From contig WAEK01000009.1 in assembly GCA_011634665.1 (NCBI GenBank), positions 248,001 to 312,000 of the forward strand: a stretch of 64,000 nt of DNA. The letters are read 5' to 3'. The notes beneath the pieces are model-generated. The model saw only the letters and a list, made by a program, of their open reading frames with translations, was not told the origin of the DNA and made no database searches. Shown one piece after another: positions 47,703 to 60,500 of the stretch. This DNA comes from Mortierella sp. BCC40632. Its lineage: Eukaryota > Mortierellomycota > Mortierellomycetes > Mortierellales > Mortierellaceae. Position numbers and translations under genes: made by a program. Within the stretch, counting starts at the first letter, position 1; the number at the start of each line of letters is the position of its first letter.

Positions 47703-50700
47703 ATGGACATCGAAAAGGATACCACCATCGACGAGGGTCTCTACTCGCGCCAGCTGTACGTGTCTACTCCCCTTATGCTTCTCATGTCATTTCTCCCTTT
47801 TTTTTTTTTTTTTTTTTTTTGTTGCCAGTGGGATTTTTAGTAATGGAACCCCATCGAAGGGTACTGCGGATCGCTGAGCCCCACCAGTGACCGCGCCACC
47901 ACTGGGCCCCTTGGTCATTTGTCACCTCCGCCCCGCCTCCGCCTCCACTCCCCAGCCCAGCGCATGTGCTAACGATTATTCTCGATTCTCTCCATGGGTC
48001 ATTTGTAGATATGTCCTTGGTCATGAGGCCATGAAGAAGATGGGCGCGTCCAACATTTTGATTGTCGGACTCAAGGGTCTTGGTATTGAAATTGGTATGT
48101 TAAAAGAGAACGACATGGCACTCAATGAATGGAATAAATGGCGCTTGATGGTTTGGCACATCGATTCGAATTGAGTTACTAAAATTGCCTGCCTGTTGAC
48201 TTGACTTGTCGTTAGCCAAGAACGTTGTCCTTGCCGGTGTCAAGAGTGTCACGCTTTATGATCCTGCCCCAGTCCAACTCTCAGACTTGTCGACACAGGT
48301 ATGAGATGTGTGAAGTTGATTCGTGTCCTGAGACTATAGAAAGTCCGGGAAAGGAGAGTAGAGGGAAGGGAGGATATGGAGATTCCGACTCTTTGTCTGA
48401 GAAATGGTTGTTGACACTCTACCGATGGCCATGGTAATTGCCTGCTGGTTTCTTTTCCCCATCTAGTTCTTCTTGAAAAAGGAAGATATTGGCAAGCCCC
48501 GCGATGTTGTGTCGAGGCCACTTTTGGCAGAGTTGAACGCATATGTGCCCATCCGTGTCTTGGAGGGTGAGCTGACAACCGATAAACTCTCACAGTTCAA
48601 GGTAAGACAACGTCATCCGAGCTTGATTCCACATGGGAAAGATCGAGAAAAAAAATAAAGGGAAAGAGAAAAGGAGACTCATAATTCATCTGTCTTTTAC
48701 CACCTCCTCCTTAGGTCATCGTGATGACAGAGACGCCATTAGAGAAACAGCTGCAGATTAACGAGTTTGCTCATGCCAACGGAATCTACTTTGTTTCAGC
48801 AGAGATTCACGGTCTCTTTGCGTCCGCATTCAATGACTTTGGAAAGGGATTCAGCGTGACCGATGTCACTGGCGAGGAAGCCCTTTCAGGGATGATTGCA
48901 GAGATTTCGGCTGACGAGGAGGGCATTGTCACTTGCCTGGACGAGTCTCGTCACGGATTGGAGGATGGAGATTATGTTACATTTGTTGAGGTGAAGGGCA
49001 TGGATACTTTGAACGGATGTGCCCCTCGTAAGATCAAGGTCCTTGGACCATATACCTTCTCGATTGGCGACACATCAAATCTTGGAACTTATGTTTCTGG
49101 AGGTCTCTTCCAACAAGTCAAGATGCCTAAACACATTGACTTTGTAAGTGAGACTCCCCCCCCCGTCTTTGTTCCTTTTTTTTTCGCGTACAATAATTGT
49201 TTTTCAGTCTGCAGAGCAGCGTCATGGCTCACTGAACCAACCATTTCTTCCCAATCTTATTTTGATAGTTGAGCCTGAAAGAATCGCTTCAAAAGCCAGA
49301 ATACCTTATCACAGACTTTGGCAAATTCGATCGCCCTGCTCAGATCCATGTTGGATTCCAGGCCCTCCATGCCTTCTCTGCTAAGCACGGCCGTCAGCCC
49401 CGCCCAAGGAACGCTGAGGATGCCGCTGAGGTGTTTGCGATTGCCAAGGAGATCAATGAAAATGCCACAGAGAAGGTAATTTATTTTTTCTCTTATGTAT
49501 ACACATTTGTATTCCGTTCGTCATCTATCTTTGAACCTCGTTCTCACCTACTTTTTATTTATTTATTCTGTTCTAGGCCGAGTTGGATGAAAAGCTTATC
49601 CACGAGATCTCGTTCCAAGCCGTTGGTGATCTTTCGCCCATGGTTGCTGCTATCGGAGGTACAGTTGCTCAGGAGGTTTTGAAGGCATGCACTGGAAAGT
49701 TCCACCCTATCCACCAGTGGATGTACTTTGATTCTCTCGAGTCGCTGCCTACATCTGTTACCTTGACCGAGGAGGCATGCAAGCCTATCGGCTCTCGCTA
49801 TGATAACCAGATTGCTGTCTTTGGCAAGGAGTTCCAGGAGAGGATCGAGAACTTTAGAGAGTTCCTGGTCGGATCCGGTGCTATTGGATGCGAGATGCTT
49901 AAGAACTGGGCTATGATGGGTCTCGGCACAGGACCCAACGGCAGGATCCATATCACCGATATGGACTCTATCGAAAAATCCAACTTGAACCGTCAGTTCC
50001 TGTTCCGTCCTACAGATGTTGGCAAGCTTAAGTCTAGATGCGCTGCTGAGGCTATCGGCAAGATGAACCCTGCCACCATCGGCCACGTTATCCCCTACGA
50101 GGAGCGTGTTGGGGTTGAGAGCGAGAAGATCTACGATGATGAGTTTTTCAACAACTTGGACGGCGTCACCAACGCCCTTGACAACCTTGATGCCAGAAAG
50201 TACATGGACAGGCGCTGTGTTTACTTCCGCAAGTCACTGTTGGAGTCTGGCACTCTTGGTACAAAGGGTAACGTCCAGGTGGTTGTTCCATTCGTGACCG
50301 AGTCGTACTCTTCGTCTCAGGATCCCCCAGAGACCTCTATCCCTCTCTGCACCTTGAAGAACTTCCCTAATGCGATCGAGCACACCATTCAGTGGGCACG
50401 TGATTCATTCGAGGGTATTTTCAAGCAGCCAGCCGAGAATGCCAACCTTTATCTCACTCAGCCCAACTATATTGAGAGTCTGTTGAAGGACCGCGGCAAC
50501 ACTACTGAGACCCTGAAGGGAATTTCAAAGTACCTTGTGACGGAGAAGCCCTTGACCTTTGAGGAGTGTATTACCTGGGCTCGTCTTCAGTTCGAGGAGC
50601 AGTTCAACAACAACATTCAGCAGCTCTTGTTCAACTTCCCCAAGGACTCTGTCACGTCTTCGGGTGCTCTCTTCTGGAGCCCTCCTAAGCGTCCTCCTAC

Positions 50701-51720
50701 CCCTCTTACTTTCAGTGCTGAGGACCCTATGCATCTTGAGTACATCATTGCTGCCGCCAACTTGCACGCATTCAACTATGGACTGAAGGGAGAGACCAAC
50801 CCTGAGCTCTTCAAGCAGGTCCTCGCCTCTGTTCTCGTTCCTGAGTTTACCCCCAAGTCGGGTGTCAAGATCCAGGTGAATGAGAATGAGGCCTTGCCTT
50901 CGGAGGATAGTGACCAGGCTGAGCTTCAAAAGTTGATCAGCTCGTTGCCCGCCCCTTCGGCTATGGCAGGATACCGCCTTCACCCCGTCGAGTTTGAGAA
51001 GGATGATGATACCAACTTCCACATTGACTTTATCACGGCGACGTCGAACTTGCGTGCTACCAACTATGGTATTACGCCTGCAGATCGCCACCGAACAAAG
51101 TTCATTGCTGGCCGAATCATCCCCGCTATTGCAACCACGACGGCGATGGTGACTGGACTTGTGTGCTTGGAGTTGTACAAGTTGATTGATGGACGCAAGA
51201 AGATTGATGATTTCAAGAACGGATTCGTGAACTTGGCATTGCCATTCTTTGGTTTCTCAGAACCTATTGCTGCCCCCAAGTACAAGTACCATGAGACCGA
51301 GTTCACACTCTGGGACCGATTCGACATCAACGAAAATGTGACATTGCGCGAGTTTATCAAGTACTTCAAGGACAAGCACGAACTGGATATTGCAATGGTT
51401 TCCTCTGGAGTGAGCATGCTTTACACGTCATTTATGCCTACCAAGAAGAGGGAGGAGCGTCTTGATATGAAGTAAGTCTTTTATTATCAGTAGTATCTTG
51501 AAAGAGTTGGTTCGGATATGGATAGGAAACAATATGTTTGATAGACGGACTGTGATTGCTAACTGATTGTATGATTTCTTATAGGTTTACCAATTTGGTC
51601 GAGTCAGTGTCCAAGAAGGAAACCCCTGCTCATGTCAAGGCATTCACAGTCGAGGTGATGGCTTATGACCGCGATGGTGAAGATGTTGAAGTACCATACG
51701 TAGTTGTCAAGTTTGCATAA
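47703..51720 (+). CDS. UBA1: Ubiquitin-activating enzyme E1
   Basis: This enzyme activates ubiquitin by ATP-dependent adenylation and carries it as a thioester for E2 enzymes. Exons: 47703-47755, 48009-48094, 48216-48298, 48467-48601, 48715-49143, 49269-49475, 49577-51471 and 51585-51720, giving 1007 residues, the usual size for Uba1. The order is canonical: inactive adenylation half ([29 protein letters not shown]), first catalytic Cys half-domain, active adenylation half ([39 protein letters not shown]), catalytic Cys in [20 protein letters not shown], and the C-terminal ubiquitin-fold domain ending VPYVVVKFA. All key residues are present. Most of the coding sequence is in one 1.9-kb exon after six short ones. 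An AATAAA lies about 54 bases after the stop. Codon choice in the large exon is strongly C-ending, as expected for an abundant protein. Confidence 0.98.
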
Positions 51721-52206
51721 GCAAATGGCCTCTCCTCCTCTTCCTCCCCTGACAAATATCCTGATGCAACCACAATAAAAACCAAGTGCAAAAAGTCACT
51801 GTTTGTATAGAATAGTAAACCCAAGAGAGGGTCGACGCGCCCTCTACGCGACTGACGCGTCTTTTCTCTTTCAGCTCTGTCTCTTTCATTTACTTGAGTC
51901 GTACAACCAATTGGCCAAGTTTGAAGTTTTCTTAACTCATGATAGCTAATGGTTTGCCAAGTAAAAAGCTAACTGTTAATGTAATGGGCGCAAGCGAGTG
52001 GCGTAAGTTGTTAGGACAAGAGACATATAAAAAGGAGAAATGAGGAAAAAAAAGGTCCTTCTTTTCTCTTACCTCATTTTTTGTATTTGACGTTTTGGTG
52101 ACCATTACAACTCTTTATCTCATTGCCACACATTGAATCCTTGCTTTCCATTTCTCCTTCTCTCCCTCCCCCTTCCCTCCCCTTCTACACCCTCCTTCCT
52201 CTTACC
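51721..52206. promoter_or_regulatory. UBA1 3' flank and NAMPT promoter
   Basis: 486 bases. It contains the UBA1 poly(A) signal, then ACATATAAAAAGG (TATA-like, about 52024) roughly 180 bases before the NAMPT start, followed by a pyrimidine-rich leader. Confidence 0.5.
51774..51779 (+). terminator. AATAAA polyadenylation signal of UBA1
   Basis: A perfect AATAAA 54 bases after the stop codon, in the gene's orientation. Confidence 0.5.
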
Positions 52207-53460
52207 ATGACTCCATTCAACATTCCTCCTGCGGTTCTTTCGGATTCCTACAAGGCAACGCATCCGTTCATCTATCCCAAGGCTCAACGCATGGTGGCGT
52301 ATGGTGAGATGCGTCAGGCTTATGACAAGGATCCAGATGACAATCGCATCGTCTTTTATGGCATCCGTTACATGTGAGTCCCTGGCTTTTCTTTTTTTTC
52401 TTTTTCTTTTTTTTTTTTTCTTCTTTTCTTTTTCTTTTCTCTTTTCTTTTTTCTTTCCGAAAGGTGGCTCATTATGCTTCGACATGGGGTGCTTCGAGAC
52501 ATGAAACCCAGGAAGCGCGACTTTGCCCTAACGGACTTGTATGCTCGTTCAAACCTTGTTCCCCTTCCTCTCCCCAACCTCGAAAAAAAAAAAAAAACGC
52601 CCCACCTCCCAAGAATTGAGAACTATATTGCCAAGCAGTGGACACTTCAAGACGTTGTCCAGGCAGAGATGTTTTACTCGACCCATAACGCAGGATTCAC
52701 GTCGTTCCCTTTTCCCAAGGATCTTTTCCTTAAGGTATAGCAGATCTCGTATCCTATTGGATTGCAGTGAGGAGAAGGAGGGCCAAGGCTAACGCAGGGG
52801 GAAGACTTTTGAGTACCTTATTTTTGGGAAGAGAATCCTGACATAGAAAGTGGAAGGGACAGGGGCAGGGGGCGAATGCCGAGAGTACGGAGTCCTTCCT
52901 CTTTCATGCCAATCGCTTTCTTTCCCATCACTTTGGCTAACCTCCTTCACTTTTACTTTCACTTTCACTCTCCCACTCACTTACTCACCCACTCTCGCAC
53001 TCTAGGTTGTCAATGAACATGATGGATTCTTTCCCGTCAAGATCGAAGCCCTCCCAGAAGGAACAGCGTGCCATGCCCACGTGCCTGCGTTCCAGATTAC
53101 GGCCGATGGCGAGATGAGCCGACTTGTGACCTTTTTTGAGACGATTTTGACTATGATCTGGGTACGCTACTATCCAAACCATGCCTTATTTTTGTACGAG
53201 TTTGTGTATGAGAAGACTAATGCTGTTGCTCTTTTTTTTTTTTTTTTTTTCTCCCCTATAAAATACTAGTATCCGATCACAGTTGCGACCTTGTCCAGAC
53301 GAGCTCGTGATTTGATCCAAATCGCGTATGAAAAGAGTGTGGATCCTGAAGGATTTTGGTCCCTCGAGAGTCGACTCCATGACTTTGGATTCCGAGGTTG
53401 TACTTCGGTTGAACAATCTGTTATTGGAGGCGTTGCAATATTTTTTTTTTTTTTTTTCAC

Positions 53461-53491
<31 letters not shown>

Positions 53492-55199
53492 AGAGAGAAA
53501 AAAAAAAGAAAAGAAAAGAAAAGAAAAGAAAAGAAAAGAAAAGAAAAAGGTATATAATAATAAGCTAATATAGCTCCAAGTTTACTAATTTTTTGGCACC
53601 GCCTTCCTTTTTCCTTTCCTCGCGCATTTTTGATTCTCTGTGGGAAAAAAAAACAGCTCAATTTTACAGGATCCGATACGATGAGTGCAGCATTTTATGC
53701 ACAATTCCAACTAAATCGAGGCAAGCCTGTTGGAAACTCGATCCCTGCGAGTGAACATTCCGTGATGACTTCGTATCGAACCGAGAAAGAAGCGATGGAA
53801 GCCATGATTGAGGCCTTTGGTGAAGGTGTCTTTGCATGTGTGATGGATACATATGATTACCAACGTGCATTGGACTCGGTCTTGCCAGAGGTGGCAAGCT
53901 TCAAGAATAAGAAGGGAGGGTTCTTGGTCCTTCGACCTGATAGTGGTGATATTGTTGATTCAGTCTTGCAGGGATTACGGTATGTACTTGTGTACTTGTT
54001 TAAGGAAATTAGGTGGGAGGGGAGGAAAGATGGTGGCAAAAAACAAGAAGAAGAAAAAAAAAATTAAGGTTGGGGGTGATGCTTTGCGATACATCTGTAA
54101 TGGAGAGACCTTTTTTTGAAAAGAGCCATTCCTCGATCAAAAAGAACTTTTTTTTTTCCGCATAGGTTCTGTGTTGTGCATGTCAGTACTTCTCCATGCA
54201 TGATTACGACCCAATGCTCACCTGTCTTTCTTTCTTTTGCGGACCTTATTTTTTTTTCATAACTCTCTTACTAGTGCGGCTGAAAAAGTATTTGGTTGCG
54301 ATCTGAACAAGAAGGGCTACAAAATCCTTCGTGGTTGTGGTGTGATTCAAGGTGATGGTGTGTCGTATTCGAGTCTGAAGCGGATCTTGGATGCTGTTCT
54401 GGCTGCTGGGTTCTCGGCCCAGAACTGTGCCTTTGGTATGGGAGGAGGACTTTTGCAGAAACTTAATCGAGATACGCTTTCGTTTGCGACAAAGCTCTCT
54501 CATGTTGTTGATGAAGATGGAACAAAGAGGTATGTACAGTCCAGTCTATTAGGCTGTTGTATTTTATATTATATTTTATTATTATTATTCTTTTTGCAGA
54601 AAAGGAATTCTTTGTACTGATACCTTTATCAATTCATCTTTTTTGATCGATTGGGGGTTAGGGATGTGATGAAGTATCCCAAGACGGACTCTGACAAGAT
54701 TAGTATGCCAGGTGTTCTCGATGTTATTCGAAATGAACAAGGCGTAAGTCTTTTTTTTTTTTCTTTATAATATTTATATTGCTGCAATGGGTAGAACCGA
54801 CGATATTGATATCTGGGCTGTTTTCTTTTTCTTCTTTCTCCCGTTCATTAGATTCCAGTGGTGCACCCACGATCTGAGGATGGTATCCCTCACAAAGACA
54901 ATATCTTCAAGGTGGTCTATGACCATGGCAAAATCCCACGATCCACCACGGCCCACTCATTTGAATCGTCCGATAGTGCATCGACTGCTAATACGAAGAC
55001 GCCAACGAGTCGTCATCTGGACTCGAGTGATGCCTTGGAGGAGTGGCCTGTGTTTGACGAGATCAAGGCTCGTGTAGCTTCAGATTGGGAACGATTGCCC
55101 AAGGTTTTTGACCCAGTCAGTGATGCTCTTCGTGAAAAGATTAATCAATTCCTGAGATCTGCTAATGCCACCAACTCGGCTACTACTTCGAAGCCATGA
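52207..55199 (+). CDS. NAMPT: Nicotinamide phosphoribosyltransferase
   Basis: Converts nicotinamide plus PRPP to NMN, the committed step of direct NAD salvage. Exons: 52207-52373, 52614-52734, 53006-53161, 53270-53431, 53657-53979, 54275-54529, 54662-54743 and 54852-55199, 537 residues in frame. Matches to the animal enzyme are clear: SDSYKATH (PRPP/nicotinamide-site Tyr), ETILTMIWYPITVAT, HDFGFRG, NFTGSDTM (the Asp that favours nicotinamide over nicotinate), SIPASEHSVMT (catalytic His), LVLRPDSGD, VIQGDGV and FGMGGGLLQK. The C-terminal region has an extra Ser/Thr-rich insert before LEEWPVFDEIKA, making it longer than the human protein. The junction at 53432/53657 uses a weak donor (GTTGCA) and seems to lose a short Ala-His loop seen in relatives. 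Dikarya usually use nicotinamidase instead, so presence in a fungus is noteworthy. Confidence 0.95.
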
Positions 55200-55525
55200 G
55201 AACTAGAGGGGAATTGAGAAGAGGGAGGGGGAGGGTTGCGTAAACATAATAGAAGATGAATGAACAGCAATGAGCTGGTATTTGGAGTAACGCTGTTTGG
55301 AATAGAATGCACAGAAAAGTGTACAGCAAATAAGAGAATGAATGAACGCCCTAGTATCATTGTCGTTCTGCGAAAATCGAGAAAAAAAAATGTAAAGTCT
55401 TTATCAATTCATGTGCGATCTTTAATTGATGGTGAAAAATGAGAGGGGGGAACTACTCAAAAAATGTTGAATGGATGATGATGGGACGGTTGGGAGGAGG
55501 TGGATTGGGAGTGAGAGAGGCATAT
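55200..55525. other. Convergent spacer NAMPT / TIF6
   Basis: 326 bases between stop codons, mixed composition, with a short A run near 55381-55389. It presumably holds both 3' UTRs. No gene is seen. Confidence 0.45.
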
Positions 55526-57578
55526 TTAGACATAGGTGTCGACCAAAGAGTCACGCATATCGGTGACAATGGCCGACTGACCATTGTCCTGAAGCTTGAA
55601 GATGCTCTCAATCACGGACAACTCTGTGGCGGTGGTGTCGAGTCCTGCGAATGCACACCAGTCATTAACCAACAATCCTGCACCAATAACGTCCGAACCA
55701 CGGTTCACCGTACCGGCAACGACTAGAAGGTAGAAAGAGATTTTTTAAGAAAGAGGAAAAGAATGTTATTTAGAACCTGGAAGGAAAGGGAGAGGGAGAG
55801 GAAAAGATATACAAGCCCAAGGATAGGACGAAGGAAAGCGCAACTTACGAGGAACCTGGAGGAGCGAAGAAAGTTCGTCCTGGTCCTGGATAGAGGTACG
55901 GGGGTGGACCTAAGATAGCAAAGAAAAAAAATCATGTCAGAAGTCTTCCTTTCTTTTGAAATCTCTTTTAACCCAACCAAAACTTCCAATATGGCAGGAG
56001 AAAAAAAATCCGCAGTCAGATACTTACAATACCACCCTGGTTGCTCAGGGCACAGTAAGATCCGACAAGGACATTATCAGCGATCGTCTGACGGAAAACC
56101 TCAACCTTGAGCACATCTGCAATAATCTCCTCTGTCTCACGGTCAATATCAGGGTGGACCAATGCAACATAGTCATTGCAGGCAATGACATTGCCCAAAG
56201 CCGAGAGTCTCTCCTCAACACGCTGGATCGCCACAGTTTCGGGGAGTGAGTTTCGGAGATGCTGCAACTCCTGATCCGTCGTTGTCGAGGGAACAAGCAA
56301 TCCGTGGCGGTTGCCGACGCAGAGACGACCAATGATACGGGTACCAGCGATCGAGGTATGAACGATTGGGATGACATCCTTCAACTCTTGCTCAAAGACA
56401 CTGTAATCATCATTCAAAGAAGAAAAGGAAAAGTTCCCCCCATGATTGTGTGTTAGGAAAGGTTTGTTCCCAGCTCTTGCTTCTTTTTTTTTTTTTTTTT
56501 TTGTAGTTACTGTTGTTGTTGTTGTTGTTGTTTTTGATTATTATTATTTTTTTTTTTTTTCAATTACCTGTAAAAGTTCTCGGAACCGCCAATGGCGACC
56601 AAGCAGTAGCTGTTGGTGAGCATGGCAAAGACGCCAACCTCATTGTTGTTTTCGAATTGAGCACCTGAAAAAAGTCAAAGAAAAAAAAAATAGGAACCGC
56701 AAGTCAGTAAAAAGGAGTTCACATGGTTTTTTTTTTTTTTTTTTACAGTGATAACCCGATTGTCACATCCTTCTTCATAGGTTTCGAAAAATAGAAAAAA
56801 AAAAGGGATCTGTTTTCATATCCTTTCAGTTCTCTATTCGATCTGAAGCTCTCTTCTTGCCATGGCTATCTTTTGCAAAGGCTGACCACCCCGTCTCCAT
56901 TTTTAAACTGGAGAGAGAGAGAACCTCAATTGAAGAGAGAAAAAGAAGATCCGTGCCTGCCAAGCAATTGCCACATGCCCAGTTCCTGCTGAAGCATTAA
57001 GAATTGAGGCTACAAAGGCTAAGAAAAGGGGGAGATAGCAAAGAGAAGCAAAAGACATATCCAAGTATCCATTCTACTTGTCACTTTCATGGAATAGGCA
57101 TCGTTGAAAAAATAATAAACAGGGGATGGAGCCAAGGAGTTCCTTTTCTTTCTCTCTCTCTCTACCACACACACACACATACATAGACGCACACTCTCTT
57201 TTTTCTCCTCCCAGCGCTTTGGCTACTGGATGGCGAGTGCTGCGGACCATTGACCTCTCCTGTGATGCATGAAAAGCAAATAATCCGAGCGATTGATCCA
57301 CTTTTTTTTTCTTCTTCTTCTTCTTCTTCCCATTCATTTGCTCCTTATCGAGTTGCAGATTTTCTTTTGTTGGAAGTGTCCTGATGAATCCCGCGAGTCC
57401 TCTTCCTCTTCTCGGGAAATGAGAAGAAAAGAAAGCAAGAAAAAAAAAATATTGATAGTGACATTGAATCCTCTGGGTCCATTGCAGCCAGACTAGAGAA
57501 GGTGAGGGAGGGTGATGCACTGGTGATGCGGAGCCATCGAGACTTGTATGAAAGAGTTGGTTACGTACGGACGGCCAT
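55526..57578 (-). CDS. TIF6: Ribosome anti-association factor eIF6 / Tif6
   Basis: Binds the 60S subunit joining face, blocks premature 40S joining and is needed for 60S biogenesis. Exons down the - strand: 57578-57569 (10 nt), 56664-56568, 56400-56028, 55909-55849 and 55722-55526, total 245 residues, exactly the yeast Tif6 length. The 10-nt exon gives MAV plus the first base of Arg and joins to [15 protein letters not shown]. Further matches: [84 protein letters not shown] and [20 protein letters not shown]. The fold is a five-fold pseudosymmetric pentein and all repeats are present. The first intron is about 900 bases, far longer than the others, and rich in T/A and CT runs. REI1, which acts in the same late 60S pathway, is elsewhere in the window. 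Confidence 0.97.
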
Positions 57579-60500
57579 GGTCTTGATAGATTACAGTTGA
57601 TAGAAGAAAAAAAAAAAAAAAAAAAGAAAGAAAGGCAAACTGAGAGAAAGCAAAAGAAAGAAAGAAAAAAAGAAAATACAAGAAAAAATAATAGAGATAA
57701 CTATACAACGTGAGAGGCGGAGAAGAAAAAAAAAAAATAGAGACCGTCGCGAGGAGGCGAAAAAGGGTTCTCTAGAGAAGAGGAGGGAAGTGGGAGAGAG
57801 AAAGAAAGAAAAGGCAAAGCGCCGACAAGAGATGCGTGTGAGAGAGAAAGAGAGAGAGAGGAGGAGGAGGAAGAGAAAGAGAGAAAGAAGAGAAAAGAAA
57901 AGGCTTTCTCTTTCTTATGCTCCTCTCCTTCTTCTTCTGTGGAGGACGAGCGGACCATCTCCACTTCATCCAAGACAGACCAACTGCGACGAGTGGCTTG
58001 TATGTTTAGCGCACAATCACCCGCAGCAACTGGGTTCTTCTGTTGCTGTTGCCTAGTTGGGGCGCAGCCTCCTCCGTCCTTTCTCCTTGCTGGGGCTCAT
58101 CTGGCTGCGACAGGCGGACCTTTGACAGCATTCCCTCGCCCAGGGAGAAGGACGTCATTCCTCGTTGGCCACCATCGGTGTAGTTGGCCCTTTCGTCGTC
58201 TGCACCGCCCATAGACTGTCAAGAGCGAAGAAGAGAAAGAGTAACGTGACCTAAAGGTAAGGGGGGAACGTCTGGGATCGGTGGCTGTGGTAATCAATTC
58301 GTAGCTACACTAGAGAAGAAAGACTACTCTTGCTTGAAAACGAACAATCTCCTTCTCCCTCACTTGAACTTTTCAACTTGGGCAGAAAAAAAAAAGCTCC
58401 AAAAGAGATGAGAGCGAGTAAAGAGCAAAAGAAACTGGAAGCAAGTCTGGGAATCATGGTGGGAGGATAGAGAAAAAGAGACTTGACCACGCGTCGAAGG
58501 AATATCAGATAGGCAGAAACCTTTGACCAAAGCAAAATTGAAGTCTGGAGATCGGAGCTCTACATTGTGCGCCGCAGTCCTTTTTTCCCTTTCTTTCTGG
58601 GTTTGGAGGAGACCAGAGATCGCTTTTCACATTCGGACTTTTTTGCTCGCCGATCCATTGGGACTGTCAGGTTGAACATACATCCCTTGTGTTGTTTTGT
58701 CTCGTCAAAAACGTCTGCAGCAGCCAGGAACAACCTGAAAAAAAAATGGGCTTTGGACCTGAAGAGCCGGTCTCTACCCGGCGTGTGGCTTACCATGTTG
58801 CTCCCGTCCTATTTGCAGATGGGGCCTTGAAAAAAAAAATCGCCCTTTCCATCAAGTCATGTGTTTCTTGACACATGTTTTCGCCCCCGCCCCATCTTCT
58901 CCCTCTTCTCTAGAGTCTGTCAACTCATAGTTTGCCTTTTAGATGAGCTGACAGGAAGGGCGAAGAGAGAGGGGGGAGGAGATTCATATCTTTTCATCCA
59001 GAACAAAACACTGTCTGTCCCCAGTGGGGCACAACAAGACCTTCCAGCAATTGACCTCATCTCTAGCCTTTCTTTTAACAAGACGCTTTGTCCCCACGGT
59101 CAATTCACTTGCCTCCAACGATGTTACGGACTCGCCATTGTTACTAACCTTACCGCTAACTACTTGACGTCCATGTATGGGCCCCTCCTAGGATGATGGT
59201 GGAGGCAATCCTCTACAGTCAGCAAAAGCACCTTTGACCACACAAAATCATCGCATGTTTGCTCGTCATTATTTCGCCACCTCACCGACCTTTTCTCTCT
59301 CTTCCTTTTTTTCTTCCTCCCTTTCTTTTTTCCCTATCGTGTCCCTCTTACACCGCCACGACATATTGACCAATCTATGTCAGCATGTCAGCTGGGAAAA
59401 TATAGGGCTAGCGATATGAATCGTATATATCGTGGAGACCAAGGTCAAGAAAAAAAAAATGGGTCCTTGAGAATGGCTTGATCTGTTCCCCTTCTAGCCA
59501 ATCACCAATGGGACCAATGGCTGCGTGAATGAAAGATACAGCCAAGTCGGTTTTGCCATGATGGCAAGGCTCGCGCTCGCAAGGGGCGTGATCCCGTGTA
59601 CCACGTTACGAGCGAATCGCAGCTCAGATCAATGGTGATGCGTCCCGTTTGATGGTGAGACCGGATAGCATTACTCCCCTCTCTCTCTCTCTCTCTCTCT
59701 CAGATACATCTCTAAAGGATGAAAGATCGACAATGGGCTCACGGTAGATACTTCAATACCACGAGATGAACGCTGGCGCATTTTTGTGGGCGTTCGTGAC
59801 CATGGGATAGCGCTCTGATGCTTGGACAGCAAATGGGGTCTTGTTGTGGGCGCAAAAAAAAAAAAAAAGAAGGCATGAGAGAGATTCCACAACGCCCATT
59901 GCATTCTCCACTCTCTTGTCCTTGCCCTTGCCCTTGTCCTTGGGGGTAAATTTGCTATCGATTAACCACGCCGAGACCACGCCAATGCTCGGCGACGCGA
60001 CGCCAGCTGCGTGGAGAGGAGACGGTTGTCGAGGCTCTTTCCTCTCTCTCTCTCTCTCTCTTACTCTCTCTTCGCCTTGGAGGGGCTGAAACCATTCCTG
60101 GGATCAAGCCACGGCAGATTATCACTGGGCAGGTTGCACTCCTAGTCTCTCAGTCTCTTTCTCTTTCCCCCCATTTTCATCAGGGACCACTCTGTCCCAC
60201 CTACCGCACCAGCCATGGCATGACGAGCCCAGAGAAACACTGAACCCAATGCCTTTTTCTTCCACCCTATTTTTTTTTTTTTTTATTTTTTCAAAAAAAT
60301 TCTCTTCTTCCTCTCCTCAAAAAAGAACCTTAACTCTCTTTGATTCCGTGCTACACAGCCAGTCGAACGATGGTGATCGTCCCTAACGGCCATGCCCGAT
60401 ATCTCCTATCTCTTTCTTCTTGATTTTTTTTTTTTTTTTTTTTTCTCACACACTAGATTTCGCTCCTCCTCTTCCTCATTTCTTTCTCACACTTCTCGAC

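Noticed and set aside
50525..51091. 188-codon antisense frame in UBA1
   Set aside because: A consequence of C-ending codon bias in a highly expressed gene.
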